This document shows positions 20,283-32,020 of a stretch of 64,000 nucleotides of DNA, piece after piece (the first letter of the stretch is position 1; the number at the start of each line of letters is the position of its first letter). Source of the stretch: Stenogyne calaminthoides (lineage: Eukaryota; Streptophyta; Magnoliopsida; Lamiales; Lamiaceae); assembly GCA_037126765.1 (NCBI GenBank), contig JBBCBC010000026.1, positions 6,726,037-6,790,036 on the forward strand, written 5' to 3'. The notes under the pieces are model-generated. The model was not told the origin of the DNA, searched no databases, and worked only from the letters and a program-made list of their open reading frames with translations. The translations under genes were made by a program, and so were the position numbers.

Positions 20283-21685
20283 GGGTCCATTTGACTAAGC
20301 TTATTTTAAACATCTTATAAGCTCTAACATATTATAAGTTGTTTTAAAAGTTTATAAGATGTAATTTTTAAGTAGCTTATAAGTTGTTAAAGTGTTTGGC
20401 TAATACAAGTTATAAGTTCTTTAATAATTTTTTTAAGAATTTTTTTTTTTTAATTATACTCCCTCAATCTCATCATTAACTGCATTCTTTCCATTTTGGG
20501 CGTCCCAATCTTAACTGCAAACTTTCTTAAATGATACTCACTTTATCACATAAAATACTAATAAATAACTCTAGATTCATGATTACATTAAAATATAGCC
20601 TTGCTCAAATAAAGTAGCTGCATGATTACATTAAAATATAGCCTTGCTCAAATAATCAGACTAGTCATGATTTGATTAAATCATAGTATGATGAAATTGA
20701 GATTCGTGTTAATCACTAAACAAATCATATAATTTTGGATATACAATAAATTATTATTGCAAACCACACAACTTGTTAATTAATTAGTTAACGCAGACTT
20801 CCGTATAATATTTTATTCTCTCATTTTTATGCCACGGCTAAAGTCAAGGCAAGACGTAATTATTAGTTGTTGAGGAATTGGCTCGGTTGGACAGCGGTTT
20901 ATGTTTAATGCGATTAATAACCATTGTCGAATAGGTACTTAGACAGTGATTATTAACCGCTCCCACTCTAATAATTTTTTTTAATATTTTGTGTGAAATC
21001 GCACTCAAAAGATAATTTTAGAGTGCAATTATTAAAAAAAGTTGTTCAAGTGAAGTTGTCCAAGTTTAAATATGTAGTAGTGTCTTTCTATCCCTAATTA
21101 TTCATCACTTTATCACATAAAATACTAATAAATAATTCTTTCTACCCCCAACACTTTATCACTTTTTTTTTAAAACCCGAGCACACAGTAACCCACCGAT
21201 TAAGAATGGGACGGATGGAGTATAATATAATTTATTTATTTTTAAAAAATAATTTTTTTTAAATAGAAAAATTTTCAAAAATAATTTTTTCATCTCGAAA
21301 TTTTTAAAAAAAAAAAAATTTCGAAATTTTTTTTTCTGAAAATAATTATTTTCGAAAATAATTTTATTTTGTTCCCGATAAAAAAAATTAATTTTTTTTC
21401 TAAAATAAATTGAAAATTAATTTTTTTCTGAACATAATTTTTTCCGAAAATAAAAATTTTATTTTCTAATTTTTTCGTAGAAAATGGGACGATTTGGATT
21501 GAATTCGGACCGAGATGTGTTGAGATAGAGCTTATATTATTTTTGTAAAATAAGTTGGGATGTCCCAACTTATTTTTTTGGAGCTTATAAACTCTAAAAA
21601 GCTTTTTTTAAGATCTTATAAGATACTAAACATCTTATTTTGCCAAATAAAATTAAGGAGCTTATAAGCTGTGCCAAACAGACCC
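20283..21685. mobile_element. Tourist-like (PIF/Harbinger) element
   Basis: Ends GGGTCCATTTGACTAAGCTTA and, on the right, GTGCCAAACAGACCC form the GGGTCTGTTTGG-type terminal repeat of PIF/Harbinger MITEs. TTA lies on both sides (20280-20282 and 21686-21688). Both arms continue with ATCTTATAAGCT-like subterminal sequence. No transposase is seen. A Stowaway-like element is nested inside. Confidence 0.75.
20459..21220. mobile_element. Stowaway-like element nested in the Tourist-like element
   Basis: The ends CTCCCTCAATCTCATCATTA and ATGGGACGGATGGAG are typical of Tc1/mariner Stowaway MITEs, with TA duplicated at 20457-20458 and 21221-21222. At 762 bp it is long for a MITE, and internal direct repeats (CATGATTACATTAAAATATA at about 20580 and 20621) add to the length. 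No coding sequence is seen. Confidence 0.65.
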
Positions 21686-21707
21686 TTAATATAAATGACG
21701 TGACTAA

Positions 21708-23218
21708 GGGGGGTGTATTGGTGGTGGAGTCTGTAGGATTTTTTTAGACTTTTAAAGTTTGAGGGTATTCAATACGGATTTTCAAAAGTCTTTAAAAATC
21801 CTGAGGTATTCAATCTGATTTTAAAAAGTCTTAAAAACACAGATGTATTCAACCTGCTCATGGATTTTAATACTCTGCGGGATTTTCTTTTGATTCTCTT
21901 CCAAAAATATGAATAAATTTCACTCTCCAAAATCTCTTCTAACAACCAGAGATTTCAACGTATTCTCTCAGAGGACTCTGAAGACGAAAGGTCAGAAGAA
22001 AAAATCTTCGTAATACTTTTCATTTAAACAAGTAATACTTTTCTATTTAAACAATTTATAATTTTCATCTAAACAAGTTATATTTTTCTTTTAAACAAGT
22101 AATACTTTCTATTTAAATAATTTATACTTTTTACCTAAACAAGTTACACTTTTCTTTTAAACAAGTAAGACTTTTCTATTTAAACAAGTAATACTTTTCT
22201 ATCTAAACAAGTAATATTTTTCTATTTAAACACGTAATACTTTTCATTTAAATAAGTAATATTTTTCTATTTAAACAAGTTGTACTTTTCATCTAAACAA
22301 GTTATACTTTTCATCTAAACAAGTTATATTTTTCTTTTAAACAAATAATATTTTTCAATTTAAATAAGTAATACTTTTCTATTTAAAGAAGAAATATTTT
22401 TCTATTTAAACATGCAATACTTTTCATTTAAACAAGTAATACTTTTCTATTTAAACAAGTTATACTTTTCATATAAACAAGTTATACTTTTCTTTTAAAC
22501 AAGTAATACTTTTCTATTTAAACAAGTAATACTTTTCTATTTAAACAAGTAATATTTTTCTACTTAAACAAGTAATACTTTTCATTTAAACAAGTAATAC
22601 TTTTCTATTTAAACAAGTTATACTTTTCATCTAAACAAGTTATACTTTTCTTTTAAACAAGTAATGTTTTTCTTTTAAACAAGTAATACTTTTCTATTTA
22701 AACAAGTAATATTTTTTCTATTTAAACAAGCAATACTTTTAATTTAAACAAGTACGAAAACTAATTACAACAAAGAACGGAATTGATTTCTCAAATCCAA
22801 CTACAACAAAGAACGAAAACTAATGTATGGAGAACGAGTATTGCTAATGCTCTGTGGGAAATGAAGCCGAGGTATAATGGTGATGGAAATAAAGATGATG
22901 GGAATGAAGATGAGAATAATAATGTATTGTTTTTGAACTAATATATTTTTGGTATTTTTCTAAATAATTTGGATAATTTTTTTTATATACAAGCGTGTTC
23001 CATATACATTTGCATCAATAGTTCCAGCGCCGGAGTCTATGGAAATCCTGGTAAATCAATAAAAAAAAGTGTATTCCACAATCCTGTCAAGTCTATGAAA
23101 ATCAATGTAAATCAATAAAAATAGTCAGTCAAACTCTGCATGGAGTCTATGAATTTTCTAAATCCACAGGCTTTTTAAAATCCAAAAAAATCCAAAAAAA
23201 TCTCAATTGAATACACCT
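21708..23218. mobile_element. Inverted-repeat element carrying a minisatellite
   Basis: The left end GGGGGGTGTATTGG and right end TTGAATACACCT are inverted, with TAA on both sides (21705-21707 and 23219-23221). Both subterminal regions repeat GTATTCAA and AAAATCC/GGATTTT motifs many times. The core is filled by the tandem array at 22008-22755. The 3-bp TAA duplication would fit PIF/Harbinger, but the superfamily is uncertain. Confidence 0.6.
22008..22755. repeat. Minisatellite, about 22-23 bp unit
   Basis: Around 33 tandem copies of a unit like TAATACTTTTCTATTTAAACA, with recurring variants (CATTTAAAC, CTTTTAAAC, GTTATACTTTTCATCT). Variants come in blocks, suggesting duplication of multi-unit segments. 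The array has stops in all frames checked and is not coding. Confidence 0.9.
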
Positions 23219-23439
23219 TAAATACTGTCTATATTCCATTTAAAATTTACATACTTGAGTTAATTTTTGTGTTTATTTCAACGACGGTAATTTACGGTTT
23301 TATGACTTTTAATGGGAAGAAGAAGATGAGAAGTAAAAAAATGTAAATGTAATTCATATTCCAAATAATATTTATATAGGTAATATAGATATTTAATATA
23401 AGAGGATTTTTGTTCAAAAAATTCTTTGAGATGTGTATA

Positions 23440-23955
23440 GTAAATTTGGGAGAAAAAAAGTCCTTTAGTCTCATAACTTATGTACAGACCATTTTTCGTC
23501 CAAAAAAAAAAGTTCAATTTTAGTTTCATAACTAAATCAATTGTCCAATTTGGTCCAATTTTCACCGAAAAATCGGGAAAAATATCATTTACGGTCTCAT
23601 ACAAGTCACCTGCCGGTAAAATTTAGTCATTCTTACATTTTTAAATTTTAAATTTTAGTTTTGATTAAAATTATTGGATTATTTAAACATATGGATTATA
23701 AAAACGTAAAAAAATGAAAAGAAAAAAAAAAGTCAGCGTTCACGTCATCGAGGGTATAGGAGACCTCCAAATTTTACCGGTACGTGACCTACATGTGATC
23801 GAAACAACGTTGTTGGTGATTTTTCGGTAAAAATGAAATTAAAATTGAATAATCAATTCAATTATGGGGCCAAAATTGGTCAGTTAAATTTTTTGAAACG
23901 AAAAATGAATAGTAAATTGTGGGATAAAAAAAAAAATTCTCGTAAACTTGGGATT
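23440..23955. mobile_element. Fold-back MITE, family copy 1
   Basis: The left arm (GTCCAATTTGGTCCAATTTT, then CACCGAAAAATC) is the imperfect reverse complement of the right arm (GATTTTTCGGTAAAAATG, then GGGGCCAAAATTGGTC). A central part contains ACCTGCCGG and its mirror CCGGTACGT. A second member of the family lies at 43050-43447. Confidence 0.65.
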
Positions 23956-24289
23956 TGATTAGCTGCGACATAATATAAACAGAGTTGGTCTCCCATGAAC
24001 CAGGTTTATCCTATGAACTTGGATTATTTGATCAATTTTACTCATTTTCAACATATTTTTCTAAATCATTAAACTTGACCCGTATTATAATCTCGATAGA
24101 GTTAAATGTCATTATTAAAAATAAGGTTCATTACATGAACCAAATCTATACAAATTTTTGTCATATAAATGGGGATGAAAAGTGGAACAAACAAATATAC
24201 CTTGGTTCAAAACGGTGTCGTTACGTTTGTAGACTCGGAACTAAAACCCAAGCAAAGCCCTACTCCCCCGTTCTGTTCTGTTATCGGCC

Positions 24290-25587
24290 ATGTCCGCCGT
24301 CGCCGCCAGATCTCTCACGCGCTCCGCCGCCGGATATGCTCGAAGCGCCACCGCCAGACTCTCCGCTGGGGTCAAGACTAAAGCTGCTCCGTCTCCATCT
24401 CTAATTTCATCTCAAAAACCGCTCTCTGCTCGTATTTTCAGGTTTTTCTATTTGAATTTTCCTAAGATGATTTCTGATTTCACAGCGATTCTGCATTTTT
24501 GTTGCTAATTGATGTATGAACTAGGTCTCCGGTGGAGATGAGCAGCGTTAGCGTGGTGTCGATGTTGCCGTACCACACTGCAACCGCCTCTGCGCTTCTC
24601 ACTTCCATGCTCTCTGTATCTCATCGTGGTCACGGATGGATTATTGAAGGTAATTTCGTTTCATATTTTAATTAAATTGCTGGAATTTTGACGAATAGTT
24701 ATGCAATTAGAAATATTGATATCTTTTAGTTTTACCTAATTGTTATGCAACCGAAAAGGACTTGTAATTGCAGGCAGAGATCATAAACTGGGTGAATATC
24801 TGGAAAAGGAAAAATGAATATATTCAATTTGGGAGACTGGGCATGAGATTGTACTCATAAATCATGATATTTTTGGTTGTTACTTTCAGAATGATGGTTC
24901 TTAAATCATCAACTTAAGAATTGGTCCATTTTCCTAGAGGAAAAAAGGAACAACAAAACCTAATTACTAGTTGGGAATTAAGGTGATCCACCAATCAACC
25001 AAAGATGAACGTACATTAATTTTCAATAGGAACCAAAAAACACATAGGGTTCGCTCGGTTGGGGTAATAAGGATGGGTAATGAGAATGAATGAGGAGTTT
25101 TGAGGAGTTATTCCCGTTAATATTGCTTGATAATTTTTTAACCAAGCAGTAGCTATGCAATCACCAACTCTTGATTGACCCTTTAATGATACCCATTATC
25201 ATTCTCTTTCCAAACTCATACAAACCGGGCCCCTAATGTATCGTGTTACTATCTCTGCCCAAACACAATTGTTGCCTTATAGATGTTCTAGTGGTGGTTT
25301 TTTAAGACCGTTCTATAACTGGTTTTCAATATCAAAACAAAATCCTTGTTTTTTAAAACTCAAAACAAACATCACGTAGGTGTTAGTCTCTGAAGCTGAT
25401 GGTTTACACGGTTTTCATTGGTTATTGGTCAATGCTGTTTTTTTTTTCAATATCTAATTATCTAAGAAACTCAATCCTACAGAAAGTAAATCACATTATT
25501 TCTCTTGAGCAACAGTTTTTCATGTTCTAGTCTTGTGTGCATCATCCTAATACACTGTATTCTTCAGATTCCAATGATGATAATTGA
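24290..25587 (+). CDS. NFD6: NUCLEAR FUSION DEFECTIVE 6-like protein, copy 1
   Basis: Three exons: 24290-24441, 24525-24649 and 25568-25587, all with GT-AG junctions, give 98 residues. The protein starts MSAVAARSLTRSAAGYARSA, an Arg/Ala/Ser-rich segment like a mitochondrial targeting peptide. It continues QKPLSARIFR, SPVEMSSVSVVSMLPYHTAT and a short tail ending in DSNDDN. NFD6 family proteins are small and organelle-targeted. Arabidopsis NFD6 is needed for polar-nuclei fusion in the female gametophyte. The conserved SARIFR-SPVE and LPYHTATASALL blocks identify the family. An alternative third exon (24774-24817) would replace the tail. A paralogue lies 4 kb downstream. The start is the first ATG of the conserved N-terminus. 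Exon ends are inferred from splice signals and from agreement with copy 2. Confidence 0.85.
24774..24817 (+). other. Possible alternative terminal exon of NFD6-like copy 1
   Basis: After the acceptor ATTGCAG an in-frame stretch would add GRDHKLGEYLEKEK and a TGA to exon 2. It lies 750 bases before the other terminal exon, which copy 2 also has. NFD6-like genes in other plants are known for variable last exons, so this may be an alternative isoform. No corresponding stretch was recognised in copy 2. Confidence 0.4.
25045..25235. mobile_element. MITE in intron 2 of NFD6-like copy 1
   Basis: TAGGGTTCGCTCGGTTGGGG on the left is inverted to CAAACCGGGCCCCTAA on the right, and GGTAATGAGAATGA faces CATTATCATTCTC inside. 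The block has no counterpart in the intron of copy 2, so it entered after the duplication. Confidence 0.5.
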
Positions 25588-26464
25588 TGAGTGTTCGGGC
25601 GAAGTTTTATCTCATGAGCACTAGGAGAATTATAGGTAGACTCATGAATGATCTTGATAAGAAGTGTTTTTGATTTCTTGTAATTTTTTTTGTATCATAC
25701 TTCGACTATCAAATGTTAAGATAAAAGTTAGTTGATTTCTTGATGTGACAAAGACTCTAGGTGTGTGCAACCTTTTCTTAACTGTACTATGTTACGGTAT
25801 GTGCACGAGAGCAGAAAATATGGTAAACCAAGCAAATAAATCTTATACTACATCATCCAATTTATCCCTGTGAAATACTTTTTTGTCTTGTATTCTTATA
25901 TTGCATCAAGACTTGCCTTGTTGTGGCAAAACTGCGCTTGATATTAGAATTAGTGCTAACATTACCATTTGACTTGAGCATTTTCTTTTCTCGTTTAGGT
26001 TTGTGATTAGGGCTCATTCGCTGAAAATTTGGCTTGAAGATTTTCCAGTTGTCTTCTTTTGTTTAAGCTGAATACATATAAGCCTCAGAAAGTAGTTAGC
26101 GCTTCAGCCCATATTCATGATATCTACTTTGGTTTTTGTTCGACTTTCTTTTGAAATATTTATTTTCTTGCATTGTAGATTATTGATTGCTAGAAAGTCA
26201 GTGCGTTTCATGATAGATCCATGGTTTTTGATCGGCTACTGCGAGAGACGTTATTCTGCCTTTGTTATGCTATCATTTTTAAATCTTAAAGCTGCTTCCA
26301 TTGCACAAACTTTCTGTGCTATTTGTTATTGAGATTCACTTTGATAGGTTTCTCGGAGTAGTTTTTCATTAAATTTTCCAGATAATACGTTGAAGCATTT
26401 CTTCTATTTCTTCTTTTCTGGAAAACTTTGTTCATTTATGTGGACATTTTATTGAACAGTGAAC

Positions 26465-26540
26465 TTCAAATAGGGCTGTAAGTGAATAGAGAGTTCAATA
26501 AATTCAAATAGGGCTGTAAGTGAATAGAGAGTTCAATAAA
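26465..26540. repeat. Two tandem copies of a 38-bp unit
   Basis: A 38-bp unit beginning TTCAAATAGGGCTGTAAGTG occurs twice without change. This is a recent simple duplication with no coding role. Confidence 0.9.
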
Positions 26541-26788
26541 TTCGTGTGTATGTTTGGTTAGTGTTTATTTGTGCCAGTTTAGTAATTAATCTAGCGAACA
26601 TAAACTTTTCAGTTTATTTTCGAGAAATGTTGGAGAAAATGCTTATTTATTGTTTGTTTTGTTGTTTATTTGTTACTATTAATGAATCTATTTTTTCTTA
26701 TTAATAGGTATACATATAATTATTTTATTTTTAGAGTCCGTTTCGTATCCCTTAAAAGGCCCCCGTATATTTATTTTATGAACAAAAC

Positions 26789-26916
26789 CTTATATGAGAC
26801 GGTCTCATGCATGAGACGGGGTACAATTTAGCATAAATCACACCCACTCCTCCTAAAGTTTTAAAACGTCAATGCCCAATTTATGTCCCGTCTCATCATG
26901 AGACAGTCTCATACAA
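26789..26916. mobile_element. Small palindromic MITE (GAGACGGTCTCA family), copy 1
   Basis: TATGAGACGGTCTCATGCAT opens and TCATGAGACAGTCTCATACA closes a 128-bp block with inner GAGACGGG/CCCGTCTC repeats. Related pieces lie near 46121 and 51757. Confidence 0.65.
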
Positions 26917-28240
26917 GTGTGCCTCCTTTTATGTAGTTTCGTTGGCAGAAAAGGTTTTATAAGGGCAGTTTTATTCATCTGTACTATTTCACTTCCCCGA
27001 TCTCCCGATCTTTAGCACATGAACTATAATTATGGTGGTTCATTGAATATATTTACCCATTTAACATGTCATTAGTTTAAATTATAGAATACAAATTAGA
27101 ATATCATATTTGACACAGATAAATCACTTTTTGTGAAGATACTACACGAGAAATGAGTTTTTATATATATATAATTTTTGAAATTATGGCAAATGGTGGA
27201 AATCCCAATAATGCAGAATAGGAATTTCCCCAAAAAATAGTGATAGTATGTATATGTTAATTTCGACACCTTGATTATGATTGAATACAACTTTATGTTA
27301 AATTAAATGCGCAAGAATTAATGTAATAGGATATTATTTTTGGAGAAATTTTATGTCAAAATTAAATGGCTGGGAATGACTAGGAACAGTTAAAATGTTT
27401 TATGCGAAATCAATTGTATAACGGAAAATATACATTTTAAGGTGTGAATGTGAATTGAAATTCGAAATTTAAAAAATGAAATCATTACACTTATAAATTA
27501 ATATCATCACACTCATTAATCGATAATCATTATGCTTGTAAAGTAAAATTATAGTATTAAATGTTATTAATATTAATTTATAAAAGGAATGATGTCAATT
27601 TATAAATATAATAATATTAATTTTATAGTATGAATAAATTTAACTGAGAGTTAGTGTCAAAAAATATAACAAGACGCCGAAAGTAACATCCAGTTCAGTC
27701 GTGAAAATTTTAAAACAAATAATAGTAAATAATAACCTATTTAAAAAATGACACTTGTGTGTATCAATTGCAATTGAATTTAATTTCAATTTGGATGAAT
27801 TATGCATTCTAAACCCTAAGCCCTAAACAAGGAACCCTAAATCATATATGAATCATTCAGGCCGGGTGAACCATGCACCATTTGGGCCGAGTGAACCATT
27901 AACCACTCGGACCGGGTTTGGGTCGGGGCCAAGAAAAAAAAAACCCTAAAACTGAAATTAAAATTAAAAAAAAAACAGAAATTAAAAAAAAAAAAAAAAT
28001 AACTCATAAAATTAAATTACATCAAATTGATTCGGTGCAAATAGTGTATATAAGAATTTGCCTTTTAACAAAATAGCAGAAAATAACTAGTGTTATTGGG
28101 CCAGAAATGAACATATTTTAAATGGCCCAAAGAGAGAGCAAAATGAGTCGGCCCAATATCCCTATCCTCCAAAGCTTCCGATTCCGGCAGCAAGGAAATT
28201 CACAAAAAATCACAAAAATTAGCAAAAATTATAAGATAAT
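26917..28240. other. Intergenic region without a recognised gene
   Basis: AT-rich with several A tracts (27925-27999). A short GC-richer block at 27860-27925 repeats GGCCGGGTGAACCAT-like words. It precedes NFD6-like copy 2 and may hold its promoter, but no TATA box is clearly placed. Confidence 0.4.
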
Positions 28241-28274
28241 CGAAAATTGGTGTTTGAAGCAAAGCCCTATCCCT

Positions 28275-30040
28275 CTAATGGCGGCATTCTAACTCTATAC
28301 ACTCACCGTACGCCATGTCCGCCGTTGCCGCCAGATCGCTCTTGCGCTCCGCCGCCCGAAGCGCCACCGCGAGACTCTCCGCCGGCGTTAAGCCTAGGGC
28401 GGTTCCCTCTCCATTTCGAATTTCTTCTCAAAAACCGCTCTCTGCTCGCATTTTCAGGTTTTTCTACTTAAGCTTTTCCTTTGATGGTTTCCGATTTCCT
28501 TGTGTATCTGTTTAATTAAATTGTTGCATGAATTAGGTCTCCTGTAGAGATATGCAGCGTTAGCGTAGTGTCGATGTTGCCGTACCACACTGCAACAGCC
28601 TCTGCGCTGCTCAATTCTATGCTCTCTCGTGGTCAAGGATGGAGTATTGAAGGTAATTTTAATTTCATATTTCAATTCAATGCCCTTTCATTGAGTTTTC
28701 TGGCAAATAGTTATGGAACTGGAAATACTGATATACTGATGTGGATCGTTTTTTTCTGAGTTAGAGGCTAAGATTAGGGAAAAAATACTTAAATTTCAGA
28801 AAATTGGTACACTAATTGGACATCTCTAATGGAAATATGATTGTTCAATTTGTGATCATAAATCAATAAATCCTTATGTTATGGTTGTTACTTACCGAAT
28901 GATAATCCTTAAATCACATCCATTAGAAAATTGGTTCAATTTCTTAGAAAAATAAAAGCTCTAACACCCCCAATTATAGACGGTGAATTAAGCCGATCCA
29001 CGAATTGTTGAAGTACGATTCCTCATGAATTTCGTATTACAGTGTTATTCTATATCAGCCCCCTTTATAAGACGATTCTTTCATTAGGTTCTAGTGTATC
29101 AAACTGCAGCTTTATTATCATGTAAAGTGTGGCTTATTTTGATTATTGATCAATAGAGTTTTTTAATCTTATTCAAGAAAATCCTTATTTATCTTTAGGT
29201 GCAACTGTTTTCATGTTCTGGTCTTGTCTTCATCTTAATACATTGTATTCTTCAGATCCCAATGATGATTGTTGATGACCGTTGGATTCTTTAAAGCGAA
29301 GTTAGATTTTCATGAGCACTAGGAGAATGATAGGTAGACTCATGAATGATCTTGATATGGATTTCTTATTAATTTCTTGTAATTGTATTTGTTTAATAAT
29401 TCTGCTATCAAATGTTATAATGAAAGCTATTTAATTTCTTTCCGTGAACAATGTTTCCTGCTGTCAATTACTTTTCTTAACTATCTGGCAACACTCTTAA
29501 TCACATGAATTTGATACTATGTTGTTTCTATGAAATTCTTTATTTCTTTTATGTTTATATTGTATCAGTTTGGTTTGCTGTTCTATGTGTATATTTAACA
29601 GAAGTTAGTGATAGTTGTGAATTCTGTTCGATAGTATTAGATGTTACATTAAAAAATATTAGGTGTTTTACTATAAAGTGATAGTTGAGAATTAGTTGCT
29701 TGCGGTAAAATTGTTTTGCATATAACAATTCTTGGATAAATGCTCATTTCCTTTTGATTCATCTATTTCTTTCCTCAACTAGGGTTGTGACTCATTGGCT
29801 GAAATTCGGATTGAAGATTTTCTCATCGTCTCCTTTTCGTTTATTCTGAATACTAGTATAAGCCATGTCAAAGAGTAATCGACACTTGGAACCTCTTATC
29901 TACTTTGGTTTTTTAGCTTCACTTTCTTTGATTGCCTTCCATAGTTTCTTGTACTATAGATGCATGATTGTCTGAATTTCTTGAACTACTGCAAGACATT
30001 ATTTTGCCTCATTGTTATTCTTTTATAGTCCTTAAAACTA
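28275..30040 (+). repeat. Right unit of the tandem segmental duplication
   Basis: Homologous to 24250-26340. It lacks the intronic MITE of the left unit. It ends about where a Stowaway-like MITE begins at 30044. Confidence 0.8.
28315..29275 (+). CDS. NFD6: NUCLEAR FUSION DEFECTIVE 6-like protein, copy 2
   Basis: Three exons: 28315-28457, 28537-28652 and 29256-29275, all GT-AG, give 92 residues. The protein starts MSAVAARSLLRSAARSATAR, a likely mitochondrial targeting segment, then QKPLSARIFR, SPVEICSVSVVSMLPYHTAT, LLNSMLSRGQGW and the end DPNDDC. Compared with copy 1 it lacks three residues in the N-terminal segment and three in the LSVSHRG region, and it carries Cys where copy 1 has Ser after SPVE. 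Both reading frames are intact over all exons and every splice site is kept, so both copies look functional. Family role as for copy 1: a small organellar protein needed for nuclear fusion in the embryo sac in Arabidopsis. The terminal -DPNDD- matches the usual family C-terminus. Confidence 0.87.
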
Positions 30041-30043
30041 ATA

Positions 30044-30283
30044 CTCCATCCGTCTATTTTAGATTGCTAGGTTCATTTGTTGGACTTTCGTGTTTTAAGC
30101 GGCGAGTTGTTTATTAGTATATGAAATGATAAATTGACTTTTAAAGGTATGTAAAATAGATGAGCAGTAGGACTATCATCTGCATTAAAAAATCGGCTTT
30201 ATTATTTAAAATCTTAATAGGCAACTTCATTAGGCTAAACGTGAGTCAAAAAAGTGAATAGGTAATCTAAAAGCAGGAGAAAG
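30044..30283. mobile_element. Stowaway-like MITE
   Basis: CTCCATCCGTCTATTTTAGA at the left and GGTAATCTAAAAGCAGGAGA at the right are inverted ends, with TA on both sides. The 240-bp size is typical. A truncated relative lies at 45862-46006. Confidence 0.7.
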
Positions 30284-30289
30284 TACCAT

Positions 30290-31370
30290 TGAACTGGAGA
30301 TGACTTATCCAGGCGTTTCTCTAGCTTCAAAAGGGGCGCTAGTAGCATTTGGCAGCAGCGTCGGACGGAAGATATGTTGAAGTTCTTATGTTCTTGGGAA
30401 AACTAGTCATAACGAGTGCAACTGAACATTATACGTACTTGTAATAATTGGTATTAAATGTAAACAAAAATTAGTGAATTAAGTATAATTTTATAAAGTG
30501 ATTATAAAGTACAAAATTTGAGAAAATGAAAGTATGTTTAGAACTTGCAAAGTTACAATTTTCATATTTCTTACAAACATGAAATTCTTTTAGTTTGTAA
30601 GCGTAATGATATAAATTTTATGTTTAGATTTGTATATGTACATTTTAAGAAGTTTTTGTTATTTTTTTTAATGTGTAATGGCTAAATTGGTTGTATACGC
30701 CTTTTAATGACTAATCTGTTTTTTTGTTTGAAATTTCTATATGATTTTCTGAATATGTATTTAATGTGTGATCACTCAATATTTTGACATGGAAGAACAA
30801 AATTAGAATCATACTTTTGTTCAAAATTGCTCCAAAATATTTATTATGTAATTTTTGTTGGAAAACAATTATAATTTTCATAATTGGACGGATATAATTA
30901 TTACCTTAATATATACTGTATTAATTAGAATCCAAATAATTTGGATATATTTGAATCAATTGTTCAGTTTATATGTATAGTGTATATATGTATTGAATAT
31001 CCAAAATATTATGAGAATTTGTGATATATAATTGTAGTAAATTAATTTGTCACAGTTATCTGTTAGATTTTTTAATTGAAAAGGTATCTGTTAGATTTTT
31101 TAATATACGCAATATATGTGATCCGTCTAAATATCGTATATTATTTTTAGAATTTTATTAACTTTTCCAATAAAATTTTAATGTAATGGTCATTTATTTT
31201 TTTATTTCCTAAAGATTTAAGATATATAGATATGGTTCAATATTTTCTGATTCCTAAAGATTTGTGACATATACACATGTATATGACATAAAAGTTATTG
31301 TGAACCCTATTGTGTGCATATCATGTGAGCTAAACCCGATCCACACTTCGATTGCAAAGGCGAAACTATG
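30290..31370. other. AT-rich intergenic region
   Basis: No gene is recognised. It has many AT runs, and 31057-31105 repeats TATCTGTTAGATTTTTTAAT twice. Confidence 0.5.
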
Positions 31371-31380
31371 ACCAAGCAAG

Positions 31381-32012
31381 TAGGGGGTGTGCAAAAAGGT
31401 TTTAGTGGGCCGAAACAGTAGTAATATAAAAAACGAAATATAAACCGAAATTTATGACCAAAGAAAGCCAACCGAACCATATTTGCAAAAACGAGCGGTC
31501 CGAGACGAAATATTTCTTTATTCGGTTTGGTCGGTTTGGTCCAAAAACCGAAATTTTTTAATTTTTTTTTCATGAACTACGGTAAAAAAAACATATAAAA
31601 AATAATCTAAGCATCAATAAATTAGTTTCTAAAAGCTAAAAACAACTCAAAAGGTTAAGCATTAGTAGGTTCCAAAAACTAACTGCCTCCACAACCCACA
31701 TTTTAAGTATTACTACAATTAGTTGTTTTATAGCTTAAAAATCAAAATAATATTTTCGAAAAAAAAAATTATTTAAAAAATATATTTTTGAAAAAAAAAC
31801 AAATTTAAAAAAAAAATTAGAAAAAAAAATTATTTAGGTTCGATTAGGTCTAATCGGTTTTTACTAGTAAAAACCGTATCTACGAACGAAACATAAAAAT
31901 TATATTTTCCAAATAAATCAAATCGAGGCAAATGTAAAGAAATTTGGACGAATTTCATATTTAGATTCGGTTTTAGTCCGATTTTGATGCCTGCAAGTAT
32001 TTTGCACACCCA
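31381..32012. mobile_element. hAT-type MITE
   Basis: The 632-bp element starts TAGGGGGTGTGCAAAAAGG and ends TATTTTGCACACCCA. It is flanked by a perfect 8-bp duplication CAAGCAAG (31373-31380 and 32013-32020). Subterminal repeats read TCGGTTTGGTCGGTTTGG and its mirror. No transposase is encoded. Confidence 0.85.
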
Positions 32013-32020
32013 CAAGCAAG

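Larger units (their letters stand above)
24250..26340 (+). repeat. Left unit of a tandem segmental duplication
   Basis: This segment and 28275-30040 are homologous from just upstream of the NFD6-like start (shared AAGCAAAGCCCTA) through both introns and to sequence about 0.75 kb past the stop (GCTGAAAATTTGGCTTGAAG here, GCTGAAATTCGGATTGAAG there). The units are about 4 kb apart. Copy 1 has an extra MITE in its second intron. Confidence 0.8.

Noticed and set aside
22008..22755. CRISPR-like array of short repeats
   Set aside because: The units are directly adjacent variants without unique spacers, in plant nuclear DNA inside a transposon. It is a minisatellite.
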